A stretch of DNA of 64,000 bases, taken from assembly GCA_015698045.1 (NCBI GenBank), contig BLAL01000229.1:2020001-2084000 (forward strand), given 5' to 3'. This document shows, piece after piece, positions 12,601 to 26,626 of the stretch (position 1 is its first letter; the number at the start of each line of letters is the position of its first letter). A program made the position numbers and the translations under genes. The DNA is from Rhizophagus clarus. Its lineage: Eukaryota > Glomeromycota > Glomeromycetes > Glomerales > Glomeraceae. The notes beneath the pieces were generated by a model, which saw only the letters and a list, made by a program, of their open reading frames with translations, did not search any database and was not told the DNA's origin.

Positions 12601-14725
12601 GGTTTCAAGTCCTGCATAACGAGTCTTATTATAGAACCTATAAATAATTACAAAAAAAAAAAAAATCACAGATTAATAAATAATAAGGCCATTTGATATA
12701 ATTGATTTAGTCACACTCACTCAAAATCGAAATCATCTACGCCAAATCGACTATATTGAATTTCTACTCTCTTATAATATTTAGGCATTTTAGTACTAGT
12801 TGCGTCTAATTCCGCTTCATTATCAAATAATGAAGAAGGTCCCTATTAAATTAAATATATCATAAATCTCATAAATCTCATAAAACCATGACAAACAAAC
12901 TAAAAAATAATTTACTCTTGAACTCTTTCCGGATTGTAATTCTCTTTCCTTCTCGGATCTAAATTTTGGCGTGCCATCTTTATGTTTGTTCCTTGAATAT
13001 CTTACAACTTGATTTCTTTTCTTATTTCCTGGATTTGGAGAGTATCCAACAAAATCTATCATCTTCATATTATTTAAGATATCAGGGTCAATTTTTGGGG
13101 GAGGATTTCCAACCTCAAACTTCATGTTTGATGGCCATACGGAAAGTAATTGTTCTTTATAATATGGCATACCAATTAAAGATAACGAACTAAAAAAATA
13201 TATATAAATTAGTTCAAATATATGAGTTAAGCATATAAATTTAATCTTACCTTTTTTCACTAATAGTGATATTTGGTGGCGTGGGAATTGCAGGTAATTC
13301 AATAGGATTGGAATATGCATTGATTTTTGCTTCTTTCCTATCTTCCCAAAGGTGTACAAAACTTGCAGCATCTCCAAATGCGAGCATTTCTCCAGAAGGC
13401 GATAAATCAATAGTGGTTATATAACTAGATGTGTTTGCCTTAAAGTTCATGTTACTTTTTACCCCCTTTTTTTTAAGGAAAAAAATTATTTCAAGTTTCT
13501 AAAAATACCTGGTAAAAATGTATATCTGAAGTATTCCCAATATCGCAAACATGAAATTGACCTGACCGAGATGTAATGAAAACAGTCGTCGAAAGTTTAG
13601 GGTGCATTTTAAGGAAACAAGGACCATTTGGAAATGGCATAGGAACAAGTGGACGCATTGTTCTAATGTCATATACTTTAACTAAGGGATCGATAATAAG
13701 GTTCCCAAGCCTTAAACAACAATATATGCGTGAATTTAAGATTCATAAATTTAAATGATCCAAAATTTAATCATTCATTAATTATGAAACCTTGCCGAAG
13801 AACCACAAGTCAACAATAAATTTCCAATAGTATCGATATCTGAGATGGTACCAGTATGTGCTTGAACACGATGCTCCACCTTAAAAGTTCGTGGATCCAT
13901 TAATGTAACTTCTCCTGAATTTGCACCGCAGCAAACCAGCCTTGATTTTCTCATCACCACGATATCACTTTCAGATTCCACCTATGCATAACGAATAAAC
14001 TAATTAAAACATCGATCATTTATGATATTCTTAATAAGCGCAATGTAAGTACCTTTTTAACAATAATGCCCCTTGCGATATTAATAACTAACATATTACG
14101 TTGTTTTCCTGCCGCTAAAATTTCTGAATTTGGTATGGTTGTATAAGTCATACAATGCAAATTTGTGGTATCTTCATTGCTAATTAATTATTTGTTTATT
14201 AAATTTAAAATCTTTTTACATATTTGAAAAGATTCAAGTGACAATGATAACATACCTCAAGGTCCATTTAATCAATCCTCTCCGATTAGTCAATCTAAGA
14301 GAATCTGAACTTAATGAAATTACACCTCTATCACAAACTAATATTTGTCTGACTGGATTTAAATGCGCACGAAAGCTAGTATAACGGTGCAAGCCACTAC
14401 TAAAATGGGAAGTCACACGACCCTTTAAAAAGAGAAATGACATTAATAAATTTATATAAATATTTGATACCCAAATTATTTAATTGTTACTTTAATCAAA
14501 TTGGTTTCAATGGATAAAAAAATAAAATCTATTTTAAAATCGGTTCTTTTTTCCAACAATTTTTTTCGTATGCAAAGTCAATGTTAATGTAATACATAAA
14601 CTAAATACCTTTTCATTTCCAGTCCATAATAATTCTTGATATGGATCAAATGCTAATGCTGATATCGGAGCAGCAACATTTATATTCGTATCACATGTCG
14701 TTCTAACTTCATACCAATTATCCAT
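9682..14725 (-). CDS. PAN2: PAN2, poly(A) nuclease deadenylation complex catalytic subunit, 22 exons
   Basis: PAN2, with PAN3, trims mRNA poly(A) tails in the cytoplasm. I could splice 22 exons: 14725-14609, 14422-14256, 14179-14053, 13981-13791, 13710-13509, 13465-13251, 13189-12916, 12842-12721, 12637-12387, 12292-12009, 11943-11699, 11625-11511, 11419-11359, 11289-11186, 11120-11008, 10939-10834, 10773-10593, 10518-10469, 10402-10318, 10243-10177, 10101-10014, 9924-9682. They total 3408 nt, giving 1135 residues, close to the yeast protein. Residues 1-340 are the WD40 region ([10 protein letters not shown]). A UCH-like pseudo-peptidase follows; around residue 530 the motif [11 protein letters not shown] has Ser where active proteases have the catalytic Cys. 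The DEDD exonuclease begins at AIDAEFVAL (about 890) and continues with GHGLKKDF and HDSIEDAHT. One donor (GTCTTT, exon 17) is weak. No breaks seen. Confidence 0.96.
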
Positions 14726-15932
14726 TATTCTATACTTAATTTAAATCGAAGTAGACTTCATTACACATTACTTCATTGAAAATCACAACGCATGTAATTT
14801 ATGGTTTTTTGTCTCGAATATGATTGGTTCGTAACTTTGTACAACTGATCTCCGAAAATTTACTGAAGAAAATCAGAAAAGATAAAGTAAATTTAAACCA
14901 ATCATCTTACGAAAATTCAATCTTTAGATTTTCCAGACACAAGCCACGTTTGCCAAAGCTTAATTCAGGTTAGCACTTTTAATTTTGGCCTAAATTACTG
15001 TATAAATCAGCTTTTTAAAGTTTATAATGAAAAACATTTACATACTGTACATGCAGAATTTCTATAAGATTGTCAGCTAGACTATTATTAGATTTTATAC
15101 TGATATATATATACTAGGGAAACGGGAACCGTTATTAAGTCCGAAGTGTTTATGTCACATCCCTGCGTTTTGCTAATATGCCCCTCGTCGATATCGCCTA
15201 ATTTGACGGTATGATTTCTATATTTACCCTTAATATTGACGTATCAAGAATGGTACTTTTACCGGACGGACATTCGGACATTGCATTCATTTTGCGTAGA
15301 ATTATATAGTTCTTCGTTACACTCCCGTTACACTTCGGACTAATGATGAATTGATCACAAATTCCTTTTTTTTTTTTCTTACGTAATAAGAAATATCAAA
15401 AAGGAAATTGCGACTGATTTGTCATTTATCGTTACTTAGCAATTAACTATTGTTGTACAGATGAATAGATTATATCGTCCTAGAAATAAATAGAATAAAT
15501 AGGGAGTATATAGCGACTAAGTTTCCAATTTCCTCTTTACCTCGAATTATACTAATGAATATTGAATCGCATTTTTCCTTGCGAAATGAGAAGAGGTTTT
15601 AATCTCAAGTGAGAAGAAAAACAATATTTTAATGCGAGTAAATTTTCAAGCCACTTGGATTACAAATTTTTCATAACCTTTAAATATTATGTAATGTTGT
15701 GTCGCGTAAAAATCGAATTTTTTAATGTAATTTTTCATGATATTTTTAAAAGTATAAAAAGAAATAATTATAAATCTGTCTAATTGTCAATTTTAATACA
15801 ATTTCAACATCTATAATAATGATAATCAAAAGAATACATAAAATAAACGCAAGTCAGTAAATCATTACGTGAGAATTTCAGCAATCAATTCACTAAAGAA
15901 GTGTGTACATTCTTGTTTTGTTCGAGAATTGA
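14726..15932. other. Intergenic region upstream of PAN2, no gene seen
   Basis: AT-rich sequence with a moderately GC-richer patch at about 15120-15350. It presumably contains the PAN2 promoter. No convincing coding frame or RNA gene was found. Confidence 0.6.
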
Positions 15933-16110
15933 TAAAAGATGGTAATATTATTTACACCGATGAAAATGAAAATGTAAAAGAAATTCGTGTGCACTCACTC
16001 ATGAATTAAATCATGCAACATTCTCTAATGAATTGCTAATAAAAGATGGAAGATATATTCTTAAAAAATCTAACATTTCTTCTCGAATATTTGAAATGAT
16101 TTTAAGGTAG
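15933..16110 (+). pseudogene. BTB/POZ-domain relic
   Basis: One frame reads NENVKEIRVHSLM (15933-16003), then a stop, and a shifted frame reads FSNELLIKDGRYILKK followed by NISSRIFEMILR and a stop (to 16110). The order VHS..., then SN.L..K.G...LKK.NIS...FEMIL follows the first half of fungal BTB domains, which are hugely expanded in Glomeromycotina. The central RARSPYF-type segment is lost and a frameshift separates the halves. No Kelch or TLD part is visible. The call rests on remembered motifs. Confidence 0.5.
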
Positions 16111-16740
16111 CTACAATAACATCATTAGAATGTTGTATAGATAGATTCCGTATTTGTATATTTTCTCCGTTCGTCTTGTTTATAGAGTTAACTACCTCAT
16201 AATACTAAGAATTGACCAGCACTTAAACCAATGATAAGACTAATTTATGACATTGGATAGAAATTTTTTCTTATCTTCTCCAATTTTATATAGATTCCAC
16301 AAAATTTTCCCTCCAACACTTTTTCGTAGCACATTATTAGTTATTTCAGTCAATTAATGTAAATATACATCAGTATCTCAAAATTATTTACTTGCAAAAG
16401 TGATTATATCTCTGAAAACGAGATTTTAGGCTTGATGTGCTGACAGTACTGTACAAGATGTTTACATATAAAGAAACGAGTTTTTTTTTTCAAGACGATC
16501 TTTATTTCATCAGTAATTTTGTTACCCTATTATACAATTGATATTCGAATTGAATTAATTTATAAACAGCAATGCACCTATCATTTTCCCTTATATAATA
16601 CCTGCTAAACTAAAAAATTCGGATTCAGGGTTGATATAAACTTGCGGTACATTATCCGTAAAACAACTACAACGTGTAAGAATTTCTCGCATAAATTTCG
16701 AGCGTCGAGAAGAATGTGAAATTTCAAGCGATGCATACAG
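16111..16740. other. Intergenic, no gene seen
   Basis: AT-rich sequence between the BTB relic and the receptor gene; contains the likely 3' untranslated region of the latter. Nothing recognisable. Confidence 0.55.
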
Positions 16741-18302
16741 TTACAATATATCGATATCATCATTCGGAGGAGAGGAAAATGATGATATTGAAGAATTATT
16801 ATATTCCTCTAATTCAGTAGTTGTAACTGTTATTTGTTCTAATTGATCATTATTATTATTACTCGTATTATTTGGTGTTCTCGGTGGTTTTATCTCCCAA
16901 CCTTCGTTTATGTGATATTGTATACCATTTAATATTCCCCCAGAATTTACTGACACACCGAATAATATGAAGGTCCACACACTTCGATCCTGTAATAATA
17001 TAAAGAAATTATTTATAATTTGGAATATCAAAATTTAACATTACAATTATAAAAATCACCTACATGAATAATACGTGTAATATGATAAGGAAATGAAAAA
17101 ACCCTATTAAAAAAAGATTGCTTGATTTATTAATTTACAACTTAAAAAAAAAATTCTAAAGAAATATTTGACACTCAACTCACCATTGAAGCACAAAAAT
17201 AGAAATATAAGTAGCAACTTTCGTACCGAATTTATAATTGATTTCAGCTAATCTTTTATGAATTATATCACTATTTTCATTAACATCTAATATAGTTTTT
17301 TCTATAGAATTAATTTTACGAACAACTTTAATGTAACAAAAAAAAGTTGTAATGATAATGACAGAAGTACTGAGTAAAACCTGATAAGAAATGTGTATAT
17401 GTGAAGAAGCACACCACCATGTATCTTCTCCGTAATCACCAAATGACAATGCTGACAATATTATTGACAACATAAATATTATTAAGGTCAATTTCCAATC
17501 ATATGGTCCCAATATTAAAAATTCATTTCGACACATTCTAAAAATATTTTTAATAAGTTAGCCGAGTTGTTTCTTTTCATTTTTCCATTGTAATGAAGTA
17601 ACTAACCTTACGTATGTCAATATTGATAACATTACGTATAATGTCATATTTAAGTTCATGAAGAAGTTGGATACGAATCCAATAATTCTACACATCGGAT
17701 CAGGCCAAGGTTTGTGAAATATCAATGTATATAGCTATAAACAGAGGGATTTAAATATTTAACACGTCTACTTTTATAATAAAAAAATATTATCTACTTA
17801 CGATATTCGGAAAATTAATCATGTAAAGCAATAAATCTATTATTAGATTTGATAATTATTTAAGGTAAACGATAAATTTACGTGTATAAATAACAAATAA
17901 CACTATTTAAAAACTTGTCATACCAGTGATCGCTGTGTAGTATGGAACTCTTTGTGTCATAGGAATCTTTCCTGTTGGCGCGGCTTTCCATCGACGAAAC
18001 GTTCCAACAAGTACATAAAAGCATCCTTATTTCAAAGAAAAATAAAATAAGGTAAATATAATAAAATAAAAATAACATAATACTAATTGCCAATTTCTTT
18101 AATTGCTAAATTTACCAACAAGACTTAATTGATTACAAATTATACATGGTATTGCTAGTGTATATAAACCTCTTCTATCATTATTTGGATAATTAGGCGC
18201 GATAGAATAAGTTCTATTTAAACGTTCCGAGGAGACCTTTTGGATAGATATTAACAATATAATTAATAAAGAGCATAACAATTTAATATGGAGCGTTTTC
18301 AT
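16741..18302 (-). CDS. Seven-transmembrane receptor-like protein with signal peptide, seven exons
   Basis: Exons 18302-18116, 18025-17924, 17836-17802, 17734-17607, 17537-17184, 17103-17064 and 16989-16741 total 1095 nt, giving 364 residues with consistent phases. The N-terminus is a signal peptide (LLCSLLIILLISI). Seven hydrophobic segments follow, with Cys at the start of TM3 (PDPMCRIIG) and in the second outer loop (TWWCASS), the usual GPCR disulfide. TM4 to TM7 include WKLTLIIFMLSIILSALSF and IFVLQWVFSFPYHITRII. The tail is short and rich in Asn, Ser and Thr. The layout resembles cAMP-receptor-like or Git3-like GPCRs of fungi and amoebae, but I cannot assign the class or ligand. It would act at the plasma membrane. 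Confidence 0.8.
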
Positions 18303-21300
18303 TGTAGAAAGAATGATCGGTTTTCACGTGCGGTAAGGAATAATTTGGACATTCGGAAAATACTTTAATGGTTGTATGGGTTAAGAGAAGAAAGTTATAA
18401 AATTAATTATTATGTAAAAAAGATGATGTTGCAACGGGTTATATATTGATTCCAGAATTCAATTTTACAAAACGCTACGATATATAAACTAATTAATTAG
18501 TTACCAATTCAAAGATGCGTGATGTAGATGAATGGTATATCACCCTGCTTAGAATTTCGTTAATCTCGGAATAGTACGATAAAGTTTGGGTTAAAACTTA
18601 ATCATTTGATTTCTGATGATCCTCCGTTTGACCAATTATTCATTTAATTTTAAAGCATATTAAATAAACGAAGAGTATTTTATTTATCAATGCATTTCAT
18701 AGATTACTATTATCATAAATATAATTCCCTAGAATGTAAGTAATATATTCAAATAATGAAAAAGGAGTTATAAAAATATTTTTTCGACAACCAGGGATTT
18801 GTGCTGCCAAGGACTTTGTACTAAAATTCTTGCGTGAAAATTAAAATATTGAAGGGTAATTATTAAAATGTAATTAAATGCATTGTCTTAACCTAGAAAA
18901 ATATAAATCGCCGTTTGTAACACATTATATATTGATTATGCATTAACCCTTAAATGTTAATTATCCGGATAATCTTATTACTATATTTTTTAAAAACAGA
19001 CAACGATAACTTTGACCAAGCGATGGCATAATTGGCATAATTTGTAGCAAGCAAATCCTACTTTTTTTTTCTCTCTTTGTTTTTATCTTTTTTTAGAAAA
19101 AAAAAAATAACATCACACAAATGAAATCGATTTTACCGTGATTATTCAACGTCCACATTTATAAAATTATCTTCTCTAAGGGTAGTTCTAATTACGTATA
19201 TATTGCACAGTCTAGAGTTGTGATATATATCGCGCAAATTTAATGCATCCGGTTAAAAGTATTTATTTTTTTTTATTTTTTTGCTGCATCCAAATTATTT
19301 AACAAAAATTTAAATATGCAATAATTTTTTTTTTGGTGTGGCAAATCAGATTGAATAAGAATTCTACATATAAATACAAGACACAGCATACTTCTAATAC
19401 TGTCAAGTGTCACCAAAAATTTGTGTCGATCAACCGATCTATTTAAAATTATAATATAATAACTTAATATTAGAAAATCTCTCTTGTCCAGAACATGAAA
19501 TCGGAATTGGTAAACTCAATTTGGAATTAAGCCAAACCGGATTGCCTAACTTTGACTGGCACTATGGTTTAATATTATTTTTTCAAAACCTGTCTGTTTT
19601 GGCAATTGTTTCGAATGATAGAAGGTATTTCTCAATTTTTTATCCAAACGTTTAAAGTTACATACTTCGAGAAAACTAAAAAAATTTTCATTTCGACTAT
19701 TTCAATTAAATTATTCATGGAACATCTGGACAATAACTAATAAGAAAGTAAAAGATGAAAACCGATCAGAGATGGACTCGCAAAATTTATCCAGCCACTG
19801 AAAGATATTACATATGAATTATCTCACTCTGCATAACCATGATTTTGCAAATTGGAATTATATGAATGAAAAACTTGTTTGAATTTTTGAGGAAATTTTG
19901 GGAAAAAAAATGAGTTATATATAAATAAATCCAGACTTAGCGATAATGTGCAAGTTACATGAGATGATGACTGAAAATTTAGCCTAAAGTGTGTAGATGA
20001 AATAATATGATGCTATTGAAGAGGGATTACTTCTGTTTAATTGAGTCCAAGCACCAAATTATTACTTTGTTCTCTCAGACTTATAAATTTCTGCACTAAT
20101 TATCATCATTGCTGACAATAAAATTCCCTTGTCTAGATCACTCACACTAACATAAATTATCGATTTTGGTTAAGTTTTTTCCGAAGATTAATTAATCAAA
20201 TGTAGTGTAAATTCAAATGAGACGCGTTATAATAGTGTTTCGATTTTTTTTCACCAAATGATAATGCATATATAAGAAGACAGTACTTTGGATATTTACT
20301 GCTCGGCATAATTTTCACCTTTACTTAATATATACAAGTAAGAATTTAAGAAAGCCAAAAGCTCAAAATTAAAGTATCAGCTTGAAATTTCCAATATTTC
20401 TGAGAATAACATTTAATTTTGGAGATGAGAACGATTTAGTAACAAAAACAAACCAACCTGACATAATGATAACAAAAATTGATATTCTAATAAGTAATAA
20501 GAATATGAATCGAATCCATGAATTTCAGCAGGTAAAAGATCGTTAGATTTATCTTTCACGACTATGTTATGATATTTAAAGATAGTGACCTTTTAAAATG
20601 TAGCTGGTAAAGTTTCAGGATCTCTGTCGAGATTTGAATATACTCATTATATACCAGAGATAGAATAAATAAATGGTAAAGTTATCTATTAATTATGGTA
20701 CATTTCAATACCTAAGTGACTTCAAAAAATTTAGGAGTTTAAATATATGGTAAATTTTATGAGCTGAATAGATAAATTTATTATAATGTATAATTATGTT
20801 TTTTTTAATATCTATAATATATATGCAATTATACATATCAGAAAATGTTTTTTTATCCAACAATTGTATTCTTACTTTTCAAGAAGTTGCTAGTTTTGCC
20901 TCAAATTTATGGATACAATTACTTTTGGATATAATAAATCTTCTATTTAAAGAATTTAATTTAATATATAGTAAATTCATTATATAAAATATTAAATTAG
21001 TTTTCTATTCTAAATAATTCTAATTTAATTTATAATACTAGCTAAAAATTATAATTTTATATAATATAGAATTAAGCATAAATAAATAGCATAATAATTT
21101 TAATTAATACTATAAGTCTGGCTTAAATTAATTTATAATCTTTACATTTTCTATTTTATTCCATTTTCAGTATCATTTTCAGTTTTAAATTTGATTCTTT
21201 ACTAAATATTTTTTAGACTACAATTTTATTAAAAATATTTTTAGTAACTAAAAAATATTTTTGTAATTAAAAAACTTTATTTAAAAATATTTTTAGTTTT

Positions 21301-21446
21301 AAAAGATTTCTGAAAAATGATTTTAATTTTATTTTTTGATTTAAAAAAAATAAAATAACTAATTTTTCAAACTAAAAATATTTTTTTAATAATTAAAAAT
21401 AAGCTCTATTTATAATTATATATATGTTTATTCAGTATAATAATTA
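18303..21446. other. Long intergenic stretch, no gene seen
   Basis: About 3.1 kb of AT-rich sequence with short frames only and no repeat or RNA gene that I could define. The right third (20.7-21.4 kb) is almost pure A+T. Confidence 0.55.
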
Positions 21447-24086
21447 CAGTCAGATCTCTTTATAGTCACCAAGTCCATTACACTTTTAAGTGGTGATTGT
21501 ATAGAGGAATGACTGTAATTATAAACCTCTATACAATCACCGCTATAATTAAAATAATATGTGGTGATTATACAGAGGTTTTAACATTTGTATTTATAAA
21601 CAGTAAACAAAAATTAACATTCGTAATTATAAAGTTCATTATTATTTATTGGTCATTGTTTAATTATTATTTAAAAATAGCATAATCATAATAATAAAAT
21701 TTTAACTAAAAAAACTGGTTATTTGAGCTTGCTTTTTAGTCTGCATTTTAAGTTTATGAACTGTTTTAAGATACTTTTTAAAAATGTGCCCATCTTAATT
21801 TTTAAATTCATCTATTTCTTGCTGTTCAAAGAAAGTTACCCAAGTTTGTAAAGACTTTGTTGCATCATCTAAAGAAACTAACATTGGCTCATCTTCAGAA
21901 TCATCTGAATTATCATTTTCTTCATTCATTTCTTCTTGAATCAATTTAATGATATCATTTTCATTTAAAACATCCTCAGTTGGTATTTCTTCATCCAAGT
22001 CACAAAAATCATTCAAAACATTTGCTAAGGAATCAGCAAGAGGGTTGTCAGATTCTGCACCTAAATCTTCAATAATTTGATTAGTATCTGCAATATCTTC
22101 ATTTAAAATAGCTTGCTGAACTTGTGTTGCATCAGCTATATCATTGTCAGTTGTAGAAAGCAATATCCCAGTTTTAACCCAATAATTAAAAATCGTATTA
22201 CCGCTTACATTCTCCCACGCATCTGCCAGATAATCAACAGCTTCTTTGATATTTACCTTCTCCTTATTAATATCCTTTCCTTCTTCAAAAAGTTTTAAAA
22301 TGTGTCGGCAATAGTTTTGTTTATAATGAGCTTTAAAACTCTTGATAACTCTTGCATCAAGTGGTTGTAAGTGACTTGTAGTATTAGGAGGTAGAAAAGC
22401 TACTTCAATGTGAGTTAGGTTAAGTTGAGTAACTTCTCTACCACTAGCATTATTATCACAGCGACCTACATTTTAAATGAAGTTAGTGAAGTTTCAAGAA
22501 AAAAATGATTTAATACCTTAATTAAAGCACTAGTCATTAAAAATCCCATTAACTATTCGTAACCTACTACGTGATTGATATTGAGATCTAGAACCAGTGC
22601 CAGTACTACCATCATCATCAATATTATCAGAATCAGGATTGGGATTGGCTTACGTAAATTAAAAAAAAAATATTTTTAATAATAATTTGTAAGTTCTTCA
22701 TAATTAAATTAAATTACAATGGTCCTTTTACCTTGTTGAGGATCGATGTGAGATGACGTATTGTCAACCAAGAGCAGGATTTTTTTATTTTGTGCTCTAA
22801 AGTTGTGGTCCATATGTCAAAGTACTTCTTCAAAAATTGTTAAATTCATCCATGCTTTGAGATTTGCATGATAATGAACAGGAAGTCGCTCTAAATTGAT
22901 TTGTGAAAAAAGTCTCAGACATTTCATATTACCAATTACCCATGGTGTAAGTTTATCAGTTCCTGTCACGTTAGCACCAAGAAGGACTGTTATTCTAGTT
23001 TTATCTTTCTTCTGGCCAAGAATAGGTTTTGTTGAGAGTGTTTGATTTAGAGGCATTCGGTAAAAGAGATCAGTTTCATTGATATTATAGATTTGATCAA
23101 GAGTAAACTAACTCAAAAGTCTATGCAATTTTATTCATTCTTCTACAAGAGATTCTAACAGAGCACTTCCTGCTTCTCTGTATGCACAATATCTTTGAAT
23201 ATTGTTGCGTTTTTTAAATTTCTCAAGCCAACCATTCAAAAATACCAATTCACTTTCCTGTATGTTAAATGCCTGTATGAAAACTCTTGCTTTTTTTTTA
23301 ATTAGCAAATCAGTTAAAGTAACACCTCTCGCTGTTGTATTTTCTACCCATAGACTCATAGCATGATCTAATGAAGGAAATTTTGCTTCTCTATACCTAA
23401 ATTTTTAGAAAATTCATTAATAAAGTTTCAAAATGTTATTAAAAAAAACTTGCTTACCTAAATGTTTTATTTGAAACTTTAGCACTAACCACTGCCTTCC
23501 ACTTGTTTTTTTCTTTCAAAATTTTAGACACAGTACTTCAGTTAATCTTTATATTAGGGTTTTTTTCATTGAAAAACTGAGCAATTTCATAATATTTTTT
23601 ATTTTTATTGGCTTCTAACCATTCGCATATTTGACGTTTAAGGTCATCACTAATAGCTGAACGGCGCTATCAATTGGGTGGCATAATAAAGAAAAATCTT
23701 AAGGAAAATGTTGATATGGAAAAAAAGAGATTTTGTATGAATTTATTTTCATGCCGATTTGAAGATAATAGTATTTGTTCAGGTGTTGATAAATTAAATT
23801 TGGAAATGACATGGATGAACAAAGAAGTAAATGATAATCAAATGATAAGAATCATAAGATTAACTTTACAATCAATCAGATTTCATTAATCTGCGGCCAA
23901 TTGGAAATTAGTGATTATAGAGAGAGCTAATTACTAATAATAATAACAGATTATGTGATGATAGTGATTATAATTATTTTGTGAGTATAAAGAGGTAAAT
24001 TAACTAAATTAAAGTCTGTTTTACAAAATCATGTTCTTATATAGAGGTGTGACTATATAGGATGTAACTGTAAAGAAGTCTGACTG
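21447..24086 (-). mobile_element. Tigger/pogo-like DNA transposon, inactive
   Basis: The ends are CAGTCAGATCTCTTTATAGT (left) and, read inward from the right, CAGTCAGACTTCTTTACAGT. TA dinucleotides flank both ends (21445-21446 and 24087-24088), as in Tc1/mariner-pogo elements. Subterminal regions repeat a TATAGAGG / GGTGATTGTATAGAGG motif in both orientations. Length 2640 bp. The interior carries a broken CENP-B-like transposase on the minus strand. Confidence 0.88.
21795..23684 (-). pseudogene. Broken CENP-B/Tigger-type DDE_1 transposase
   Basis: Reading right to left: an N-terminal psq-type helix-turn-helix (KRQICEWLEA ... STVSKILKEK) interrupted by TGA/TAG codons; a CENP-B DNA-binding second helix-turn-helix (23359-23135); then the DDE_1 core. 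In the core the first catalytic site reads YNINETDLFYR where active relatives have DE, so the first Asp is Asn. The second site (ILLLVDNTSSH) and the third (LPPNTTSHLQPLDA) are present. The C-terminal acidic part (22163-21795) is open. Stops and frame changes make it a pseudogene. Confidence 0.85.
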
Positions 24087-24088
24087 TA

Positions 24089-26626
24089 TATAGCTAATAT
24101 TAGAATTTGAAACTGGTTGTATTTTCAGAAATTAAATTGAAAACAAATGCAACTGATTTAATCTGTTTTAAAATGATTTTTACAAAACTAGTTAAAACTG
24201 ATTTATGCAACCAGTTTATAATTATTGATAATTTATATCACTATATAAATTATGAAAATTAATTATAAATAAAGTCATATTTCTAATTTTTAATTATTAT
24301 GTAGTTATTTATTATAATAATTTACCTGATAAATAAATATAAAATTAATTGTAAATAAAATTATATTCATTTTTTATATTTATTTACTAATCAGTAATGG
24401 AATTATAGAATTCTATTATGATTTATATTTGAAATTCTATGTAAATATTATAAAATTAACTAAATTTACTTTATTTTTTATTTTTAAATCATTATTTATA
24501 TTAATCATATTTTTTATAAAAATAAAAAAATATGAAAAAGTTTAAAAGTTCAAATTTAAATTTCAGTTGTTTTATTATATAAAATATGATATTATTTAGT
24601 TTGAGATAATAAATATATAATTAAAATAATAAAACTATTTATTATAAATGCAGAATTATATGATTACTATTTTTTAAATTATTAATTGTATTAAATAGAA
24701 TACTATATAGTATTTTATAGAAGAATAATATAATTAAATTTTTATTTACAAACTTGTTAACTTTTAAAAATAATCATGTTAAATTTAAATTAAGCATAAA
24801 ATTTTATTGATATTAAACTGATTTGAGTAATTAATTGTATTTACTTTAAATGCAAACTGGTTTTTATAATATAAATTTGGATTTCAGGTTAATTAAATTA
24901 TCAAAAGTTGGGTTAAACCTAGTTTTTAAACTGGATGGTATAATCAGTTCTAAATTTTAACTAATATATTGAATAAACTAAATTAAATTTAAATATAATA
25001 TATAGGATTTTATTATAAAAATTCATTATATTTAATGTAAATAATTATAAAAAATCAGGTTTATAAATTTAATTCAATAATATATTTAGATTCATTATAT
25101 TCAAAAATAATTATACTGTATAATAAAATTTTATATATTTTTAAATATAATATTAGCTAATCCTTTAAAATTTACAAAATATTTAAAATACTTTTATTTA
25201 TAATATACAGTATTTTATTTATAATAATATTATATTTAAAGTGAATTTATTTACTGCACCCTGCATTACAATGAATCCTTCCTTTTTTGTAAATTATTTA
25301 TGTTGATCATTAGTTTATACACTGCACTCCCCTTAAAATGGCAAATAATAAACATAAAAATATATATAAATTTGTAACGCAGAGTGTGGTAAATACATTA
25401 TTTCATATATTTATTATATAAAAATAAATATATATATATTAAATTTTTATTTACTATAAAATTTTATTTTTTTTATTAGATTTAAAATAAAATATTAAGT
25501 AATATTATTATATAAAAATTAATTTTTTATAATTTTAATTTTTATAGTAAATTATTTTAAATATTTTAAATTTATTAATTTATTAAAGTTTTAATTTTAA
25601 ATTTTGAATTTTAGAAATACAATAAATTTCAAATAACAATTTTAATCTAAATTTGAATGCTTAATTTTTATACTTTAATTCAAAAAATAATTAAATCAAA
25701 TTTAAGAATATTAACTATTAATTTTTTTTATATTATACTATTATTATTATTATTATTAAAAGGATTATAATAGTAAAATATGAGAGTTTGGTAGATATTT
25801 GAACTGGTTTATATACTGGGAGTACTTCATATAGATTAGAAGTGATTATTATATAATCCTGTCTTTATCTAATAAATGTTCATACATTTTCAACACCAAA
25901 AAAAAAAGTAAATATATGAGTTAGATGAAAAATGGTTGTATCCTATCTAATTTCTAAAAAAAAATAGGTATTTTTAGGTAAAATATATCTATAACTAATA
26001 AATTACTTTAAACCTTATAAGTTTTGAATATATTGAGCTTTTAATGGTAAATGAAAACATTTAAAGAATTCCTTGTGATAATATTATTTCTGTGCATTAA
26101 AGCACTAAGTGCATATGTAGGGTATGTTATAATGGAGGGTCCTTAACGTACGCAGCATGCGTAGGTAATTAATGTACGCACTGGTTGGAGTTTAGGAGTT
26201 ATGCACTTGCACGTGATAACAGAATTATGTGTGGTAATTAACATCTAACGCGTGTGTAATATTTTTTAAATTTTTTTATTTATAATTTTAAATTTTTTTT
26301 TTTTTTATAAAATAATTTATGATATTGACTAATTGTATAATTTAACAATAAAAAATGTACAATAAAAAATGTATTTAAACGCATATAATTAGTTGATGTG
26401 TTGGTATGTACAATCTTTATATTATTAGATATTTTTAATGGAATATATATATTAATGAGTATTGATAAAATAGGTAGTCGGGTTCAAATATAAAATACAA
26501 ATAAAATTTCTTGACATAAATAAAGTGCAAACTAAATTAATATACAATACCCAATTAATAAAAATATTTCTCTATTCTCAAACCAATTATATATCAAAAC
26601 CAAAATCTAATTAATAATATCATAAA
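24089..26626. other. Extremely AT-rich gene-free stretch
   Basis: About 2.5 kb, mostly A+T, with no coding frame. A GC-richer island at 26110-26250 contains TACGCAGCATGCGTA (a 6-bp palindrome around GCA) and repeated TACGCA motifs of unknown meaning. One candidate MITE is listed separately. Confidence 0.6.
25249..25395. mobile_element. Candidate MITE of about 147 bp
   Basis: TATTTACTGCACCCTGCATT at the left and, inward from the right, TATTTACCACACTCTGCGTT form an imperfect inverted repeat of about 24 bp. A related internal motif ACACTGCACTCC lies near 25320. No coding capacity; the target-site duplication is unclear in this AT-rich context. Confidence 0.45.

Noticed and set aside
24100-24970. 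Possible long inverted repeat (AACTGGTTGTA-like versus complement)
   Set aside because: The match is short, interrupted and in nearly pure A+T, where such similarity is expected by chance.
26110-26250. GC-richer island with TACGCA palindromes
   Set aside because: No terminal repeat pair, coding frame or RNA fold large enough to call a feature.
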